A DNA stretch of 32,121 nt, from IMG/VR virus record IMGVR_UViG_3300047356_000163, positions 1 through 32,121 of that record; one strand, written 5' to 3'. Source of the DNA: a virus. Positions 28,519 to 32,121 of this stretch are shown piece after piece. The number at the start of each line of letters is the position of its first letter. Position 1 is the first letter of the stretch. The translations under genes and the position numbers were made by a program. The notes under the pieces were generated by a model, which ran no database searches, was not told the origin of the DNA, and saw only the letters and a program-made list of their open reading frames with translations.

Positions 28519-29714
28519 TGCTTCTGTAGGGTGAAGTTATTGTATGCAAACTCCAGGCGATTAACAAACTTAATCATGCTGCCATCTTTGTGAAGAACAT
28601 ATCCTTCAGGAGTTGTAACCTTATATCCCTTTTCAGTTTGAACGTATGTTCTAAACTCTTCCAGGTGGTCCAGTTTATCTATAACCATTTGCTTGACTGC
28701 TTGCAGTTCTTTATACAAAGTAAGCATTGCTTTGAACTTGTATACATTATCTACTACGTAGTTCTGACTACCATATACAAGTTCTCTCTTCTTAGTCAGG
28801 TTCGCAACTGTCTTGATCTTGGCAAGTTCTTTACTTGTTTTCTCTTCATAGAAGTTCAACATATCATACATCGTCTCATCGATGTTGGAGATACTACGAG
28901 CATTCTTGATCTCATTATTAAAGAACTGCTTGAGATAAGATGCGATGTGAAATTTAGCATCACCAGTAGTACCTGTCTTGGCAACTAATTCATCTAAGAA
29001 ATTGCCACAGATACCACACATGCGTTCAATCTTAGTAATATAGTTGTCGAATTTTCTTATCTCTGATTTAGAAAACCCAACCCTATCCATAGGTGTATCA
29101 TTAGGAATCACAGCACATTCAGTAATTTTATTGAATGTATTAATAGGAGCACCAGCTCTTGCCTGCATCTCAGCAAGAGAATCGCCAGTGTAGTGCGTAT
29201 GGAACACTACTCCAATCTTAGATCTCCCAACTTGTTTACCAATATCGTGGTCAGTAGGGATGCCATAAGTAATAGTGTTTGGTCGAAATGTGTATAGTCT
29301 CTCTCCATCAACCACCTCTGTATTTACGGTAGAATCTGTATACAATAAATCTCCTTGGATAACTCCTTTGATACCCAACTTACTAAAGTAGCGTAGAGAA
29401 AACTTTAGTTTCTCAGCAAGGTCTCCAGAGTAATATTCATCTACAGCACTTTCAGTAGCACATAGTTTAGGTTCAGTTTTGTTGAATACGGACTTAGTGC
29501 CGACAAAAAATACGCCAGACAAAGGATCAACACCACAGACAACAGAAGGTGCGCCGTCCCATTTGGTTTGCATGAAACCACTGCTCTCCTGCTGACCCAA
29601 CATCTTCCTCAGTTCCTTGAGAAATGATACTGCTGCCTTACATCCATCAACGCCATAGTTCAGCATCTCATCTTCCAAGTGCTCTAGGTGCTTGAGTTGT
29701 TTGACGTTTGCCAT
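28509..29714 (-). CDS. Ligase-like covalent nucleotidyltransferase (KWDG motif)
   Basis: A 401-residue protein with the order of motifs seen in ATP-dependent DNA/RNA ligases and capping enzymes. Motif I is Lys51-Trp-Asp-Gly (QTKWDGAPSVV), the predicted AMP-accepting lysine. A motif III-like site is VIQGDLLY (118-125, Asp122). A motif IV-like site is EGYVL (370-374), and a motif V-like one is IKFVNR (381-386). An unusual helical insertion of over 150 residues separates III and IV, and only about 15 residues follow motif V, so there is no OB domain. I recall related proteins of unknown function in T4-like cyanophages. Nucleic-acid end sealing or adenylylation is the leading idea. It begins 64 bases after the nuclease-like gene and overlaps the NMNAT-like gene by 10 bases. 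Confidence 0.7.
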   Translation of the reverse strand: MANVKQLKHLEHLEDEMLNYGVDGCKAAVSFLKELRKMLGQQESSGFMQTKWDGAPSVVCGVDPLSGVFFVGTKSVFNKTEPKLCATESAVDEYYSGDLAEKLKFSLRYFSKLGIKGVIQGDLLYTDSTVNTEVVDGERLYTFRPNTITYGIPTDHDIGKQVGRSKIGVVFHTHYTGDSLAEMQARAGAPINTFNKITECAVIPNDTPMDRVGFSKSEIRKFDNYITKIERMCGICGNFLDELVAKTGTTGDAKFHIASYLKQFFNNEIKNARSISNIDETMYDMLNFYEEKTSKELAKIKTVANLTKKRELVYGSQNYVVDNVYKFKAMLTLYKELQAVKQMVIDKLDHLEEFRTYVQTEKGYKVTTPEGYVLHKDGSMIKFVNRLEFAYNNFTLQKQWR

Positions 29715-29777
29715 CTATCTATGATACACGATTTTACTTGGTGGTTGAGAAGTATAGGACAGTTTGCGAAGTGTCCA

Positions 29778-31274
29778 TCAGTCCATCAGTTTTACATGAA
29801 CCGATGACTTATCTGTTTGAGATCCAGCATAAGAATATAGTGCTTTCATAATTTCATCTCCCTTACCAGAAGTTAAAATACAATCCAATAAACGAAGACC
29901 CATCAACTTACTATATCTGTAAGATTGACTTTTATTGGCAACCTCAATTTTTGCTTGCACATCTCCAGGATATCCCGCTTTTGCTGATGTACAGTATTTT
30001 TCAAGTAATTCAACCAATTCATTATTAATAGCACCCTTCTTGGATTTATTTGTTGGCTTACAATCGTTCCAAAATGTTTTATTATTCCAACCAGTTGTAA
30101 TGCCAGTGTAAGAAACGTCAAGAGATTTTAGAATTTCAACAATACTTCCGCCACCACAACGACCCTGTGCTGCTGATGATCCTTTCTTTTCTATCTGCCA
30201 AGATGGAGATGACGATCCACCAAAATTTCTTGATTGAAACCTATCTCCTTCTCCACCACCTTTTTTCCAATAAAGATAAACATCCATTGGAAAGGCATCT
30301 TCGCCACCAACGAGTTTAGGATTTTTAAATTTTACCCAGTACTGTCCCCACTTAACATCTTCAAGTTCTTTCATCTTATCATTTGGATCATAGTTCAAAA
30401 TTTTTAATTTTGCTTGATTTTTTATTTTCTTAAGAGAAACACCAATCAGTTCTCTTTCTTTATATTTTTCTTTTATGAATTCATTTATTGTATCAACCGT
30501 TTTGTAATCATCTAACTCACTTACATTGACTGTAGATGATACCATCCAGATATCCGCTGGATTCCATTTGTCTTCAGAAGAAAAAACTACCCTAATATCA
30601 GGGTCTTTCATCATACTTTTTCTAGCTCGTTGATATGCTTTTTTAATTTCTTTATCGTCTGGTCCGCCGCCTCTGCAAAAAACATAACTTTTTCCAGAAC
30701 TATGAAACGTTTCCCATAATTTATTTGCTCCCCTAATAGAAGATATCTGCCATTCTCTTGACAATTCATCTGGAAGTAATTTCTCAAAAGGAACATCAAC
30801 ATCAATCGTTTTTGATGCTTTCTCAAGATCACTTATAGAAACAGGAAGGTCTTCATCTATTGTTCCACGATACACATTGAAAGCAAGGGCAGCATAGAGG
30901 CATTGTGCTGATTCATTCCTCGCAGTTTCTGCAGCGCCACCGCCAGACCCACCACCTTGAGGTTTAATATCAATTCTTAAAATTTTACCACTAACATCAA
31001 TGTCTAATTGATTTCCAGTTCCTTTAGTATCAACAGCAGTATATCCTTTCGCGGATACATTTTGTCCAATCATAGACGCTGCTTTTGTTCTCTTTGCCCT
31101 TGGAACAATTACTTTAAGAGCAAAGAAAATTTTTGCTCTACTAGTTGGATCAGCAATTTTTGTTATATCAAATTCATAAAAAGAAAACTCTTCATTGCCA
31201 AGTGAATCCATAACGTCATAAATTGCTTTTTTATATTCACCACCGATTCCAGATAAATCTATTTGCTTAGACAT
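29778..31274 (-). CDS. Hypothetical protein with possible PD-(D/E)XK-like nuclease core (498 aa)
   Basis: A 498-residue protein. Two segments recall nuclease cores. One is QLDIDVSGKILRIDIKPQGG (89-108, Asp91...Asp102-x-Lys104) followed by a Gly-rich turn. The other is DKWNPADIWMVS (235-246) followed by LIGVSLKKIKN (276-286), an Asp-x-Trp...Ser-x-Lys pair of the kind seen in restriction-endonuclease-like folds. A Gly/Ser-rich part (about 338-378, RFQSRNFGGSSSPSWQIEKK) precedes a helical end. The assignment is from motif resemblance only. The ATG has an ideal site: GGAGG, then seven T, then ATG. That site is the 3' arm of the hairpin at 31281-31310, with a late promoter inside its 5' side. Confidence 0.6.
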   Translation of the reverse strand: MSKQIDLSGIGGEYKKAIYDVMDSLGNEEFSFYEFDITKIADPTSRAKIFFALKVIVPRAKRTKAASMIGQNVSAKGYTAVDTKGTGNQLDIDVSGKILRIDIKPQGGGSGGGAAETARNESAQCLYAALAFNVYRGTIDEDLPVSISDLEKASKTIDVDVPFEKLLPDELSREWQISSIRGANKLWETFHSSGKSYVFCRGGGPDDKEIKKAYQRARKSMMKDPDIRVVFSSEDKWNPADIWMVSSTVNVSELDDYKTVDTINEFIKEKYKERELIGVSLKKIKNQAKLKILNYDPNDKMKELEDVKWGQYWVKFKNPKLVGGEDAFPMDVYLYWKKGGGEGDRFQSRNFGGSSSPSWQIEKKGSSAAQGRCGGGSIVEILKSLDVSYTGITTGWNNKTFWNDCKPTNKSKKGAINNELVELLEKYCTSAKAGYPGDVQAKIEVANKSQSYRYSKLMGLRLLDCILTSGKGDEIMKALYSYAGSQTDKSSVHVKLMD

Positions 31275-31280
31275 AAAAAA

Positions 31281-31310
31281 ACCTCCCGTCTAACTATTTA
31301 GAGGGGAGGT
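31281..31310 (-). promoter_or_regulatory. Hairpin: terminator and/or ribosome-site sequestering element
   Basis: On the minus strand ACCTCCC (31310-31304) pairs with GGGAGGT (31287-31281). Inside it TCTAA pairs with TTAGA (loop ATAG), with one C-C mismatch between the two stems. Seven T (31281-31275) follow, which is the form of an intrinsic terminator for the gp41-mazG transcript. The same GGAGG is the ribosome site of the gene starting at 31274. The stop TAG of the 65-residue gene lies in the loop. Confidence 0.75.
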
Positions 31311-31491
31311 CGAGATAATCTTTTTCATTTTGATAGGGGTGCGTTTGTCCTGTCCATAGTCTATACCCTTCCTTGACTTCTGGCAAGAGCCACTGGTCCA
31401 CACGAACACAATGCTCCCAGTTGACAGGGTGAGCACAACTCACCACTACAACAGAAAAGAATGCTCGTAGGTGGATCCAGAGACTGAACAT
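31294..31491 (-). CDS. Small hypothetical protein after mazG (65 aa)
   Basis: A 65-residue protein: MFSLWIHLRAFFSVVVVSCA (a hydrophobic, signal- or anchor-like start), then HPVNWEHCVRVDQWLLPEV and a polar end with several Tyr. The family is unknown. Its ATG overlaps the TAA of mazG by one base (TAATG), which supports a coupled real gene. Its stop codon lies inside the hairpin loop at 31294-31297. Confidence 0.62.
   Translation of the reverse strand: MFSLWIHLRAFFSVVVVSCAHPVNWEHCVRVDQWLLPEVKEGYRLWTGQTHPYQNEKDYLDLPSK
31295..31301 (-). promoter_or_regulatory. Late promoter variant (TCTAAATA) inside hairpin
   Basis: The minus strand reads CCTCTAAATAGTTAG, 20 bases before the ATG at 31274. By T4 spacing RNA would start near 31289, after the hairpin's 5' arm, leaving GGGAGG free for ribosomes. 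Confidence 0.55.
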
Positions 31492-31895
31492 TATCTGTCG
31501 CCAGCAGCACGAACTTCCGAGTTATGAACATTGAACTCACCACCTGGATAACGCTTCTTGAGTTTGTTGACGTTAGTTTCAATTACCTCATCGAAGGATA
31601 TATCAAGTGCCATTGTAGCTTGAGCAACATACCACATAACATCACCCAACTCAATGATAAGATGCTCACGATTATCTTCGTTCCACGGTTTTCCTTGGAA
31701 GACCATTTTTTTAATGATCTCAAGGAACTCACCGCCCTCAGCATTAATTCCAACACCAGCAGTAAGAAGTCTCTCAATATTGGCACCTTGTCGATCAAGA
31801 TCCCCGATACGATCAGCAAAGTCAACAAAGTTTGTAGAAGCCTCTGAAGTAACTGCTGAAACAAATTCTTCATAGCGTTCAAATTTAATAGTCAT
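31491..31895 (-). CDS. mazG: MazG-like nucleotide pyrophosphohydrolase
   Basis: A 134-residue all-alpha NTP pyrophosphohydrolase. The metal-binding signature is complete: Glu53-x2-Glu56 (AEGGEFLEI) and, 25 residues later, Glu82-x2-Asp85 (IIELGDVMWYV). The C-terminal NVNKLKKRYPGGEF is also typical. Host MazG hydrolyses NTPs and (p)ppGpp; phage forms have been proposed to act on nucleotide pools or on ppGpp, and the true substrate cannot be read here. I take ATG 31895 as the start: it overlaps the TGA of gp41 (ATGA). A GTG at 31904 would add three residues. Confidence 0.9.
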   Translation of the reverse strand: MTIKFERYEEFVSAVTSEASTNFVDFADRIGDLDRQGANIERLLTAGVGINAEGGEFLEIIKKMVFQGKPWNEDNREHLIIELGDVMWYVAQATMALDISFDEVIETNVNKLKKRYPGGEFNVHNSEVRAAGDR

Positions 31896-32121
31896 ACATT
31901 CCACTCAGCAAATTTAGATAGTCGGTTTTGTGTTTGTGCAAATTGTGAGAACTCTTCACCAGGGTTCTCTTCATTAATGTTGATGTCAGAAGCATCTTCC
32001 GCTACATCATACAGCCTCATCTTGGATCTGTCAATTCCCACCATGAATTTTCGTGAGGCAGCGGTTTCGTTGTATCTGTTCTTAAGTTGTTTAACCATGA
32101 TGCGACCCTGTTGTTCAAGCT
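31892..32121 (-). CDS. 41: Replicative DNA helicase gp41, C-terminal fragment
   Basis: The open frame enters from the right edge; 75 residues are visible (LEQQGRIMVKQLKNRYNETA, then KFMVGIDRSKMRLYDVAEDA, ending FAEWNV). The ...VKQLKNRYN... element followed by a strand with VGIDRSKMRLYD matches the end of the RecA-like core of T4 gp41/DnaB-type helicases. An acidic tail follows. This helicase unwinds the fork and partners with gp61. Only the end is present, so the ATPase motifs cannot be checked. A Met at 32098 is internal and is not the start. It is coupled to mazG by ATGA. Confidence 0.72.
   Translation of the reverse strand, partial: LEQQGRIMVKQLKNRYNETAASRKFMVGIDRSKMRLYDVAEDASDININEENPGEEFSQFAQTQNRLSKFAEWNV

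Noticed and set aside
31361-31582. 73-residue minus-strand ORF overlapping mazG and the 65-residue gene
   Set aside because: It lies in a third frame across both genes. The 65-residue frame has the TAATG coupling and this one has no ribosome site.

Overview
The window looks like part of a T4-like cyanomyovirus genome (a contractile-tailed phage of marine Synechococcus or Prochlorococcus). The sequence evidence is: T4-type replication genes (gp41 helicase C-terminus, gp61 primase, class Ia nrdA/nrdB), host-like metabolic genes typical of cyanophages (transaldolase talC, the bilin reductase pcyA, mazG), four tRNAs, T4-type late promoters (ATAAATA), moderately AT-rich DNA, and every convincing gene on the minus strand with start/stop overlaps. 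Transcription therefore runs from position 32121 towards 1, and the layout below follows that direction.

32121-31294: end of the replicative helicase gp41 (cut by the window edge), mazG, and a small hypothetical gene. A strong hairpin with a U tract follows, and a late promoter is nested inside it. 31274-24441: a late-promoter-rich block of conserved cyanophage genes. It holds a possible nuclease-like protein, a ligase-like nucleotidyltransferase (KWDG motif), an NMN-adenylyltransferase-like protein, a KOW-like small protein, a protein with a dockerin-type calcium loop, a Cys-rich protein, an Ig-like decoration protein and coiled-coil proteins. 24434-19962: gp61, nrdA and nrdB in a tightly coupled operon for primer synthesis and dNTP supply. 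19999-17840: a small coupled ORF, pcyA, a GIY-YIG-like nuclease overlapping a membrane-protein ORF, an exported lysozyme and a small hypothetical. 17823-17589: tRNA-Arg(TCT), tRNA-Leu(TAG) and tRNA-Val(TAC). 17560-15291: small hypothetical genes around talC, including a Phd/YefM-like antitoxin-type protein and a membrane protein. 15103-15031: tRNA-Gly(TCC).

14983-1: a tail-fibre/adhesin module of large, repetitive, modular proteins. These are a fibre with AYGWGDH repeats, a small fibre protein, a subtilisin-like protease fused to a cupredoxin domain, a 1243-residue fibre with YadA-like head repeats, a 1424-residue LamG/CBM/SPRY adhesin with three C-terminal repeats, and a 341-residue fibre with a DYEEGTW region. 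Two small proteins follow, the last cut by the left edge.

The parts fit one programme. Helicase, primase, ribonucleotide reductase and MazG serve DNA replication and nucleotide supply. TalC and PcyA would redirect host carbon and pigment metabolism. Lysozyme serves release or wall passage, and the left third builds host-recognition structures. The most noteworthy signals are the hairpin/promoter/ribosome-site nest at 31272-31310, the protease-cupredoxin fusion, the ligase-like/adenylyltransferase-like gene pair next to a possible nuclease, and the same-strand overlapping ORFs at 18614-19113. No gene-free stretch exceeds 300 bases; the longest is 15104-15290 (187 bases).
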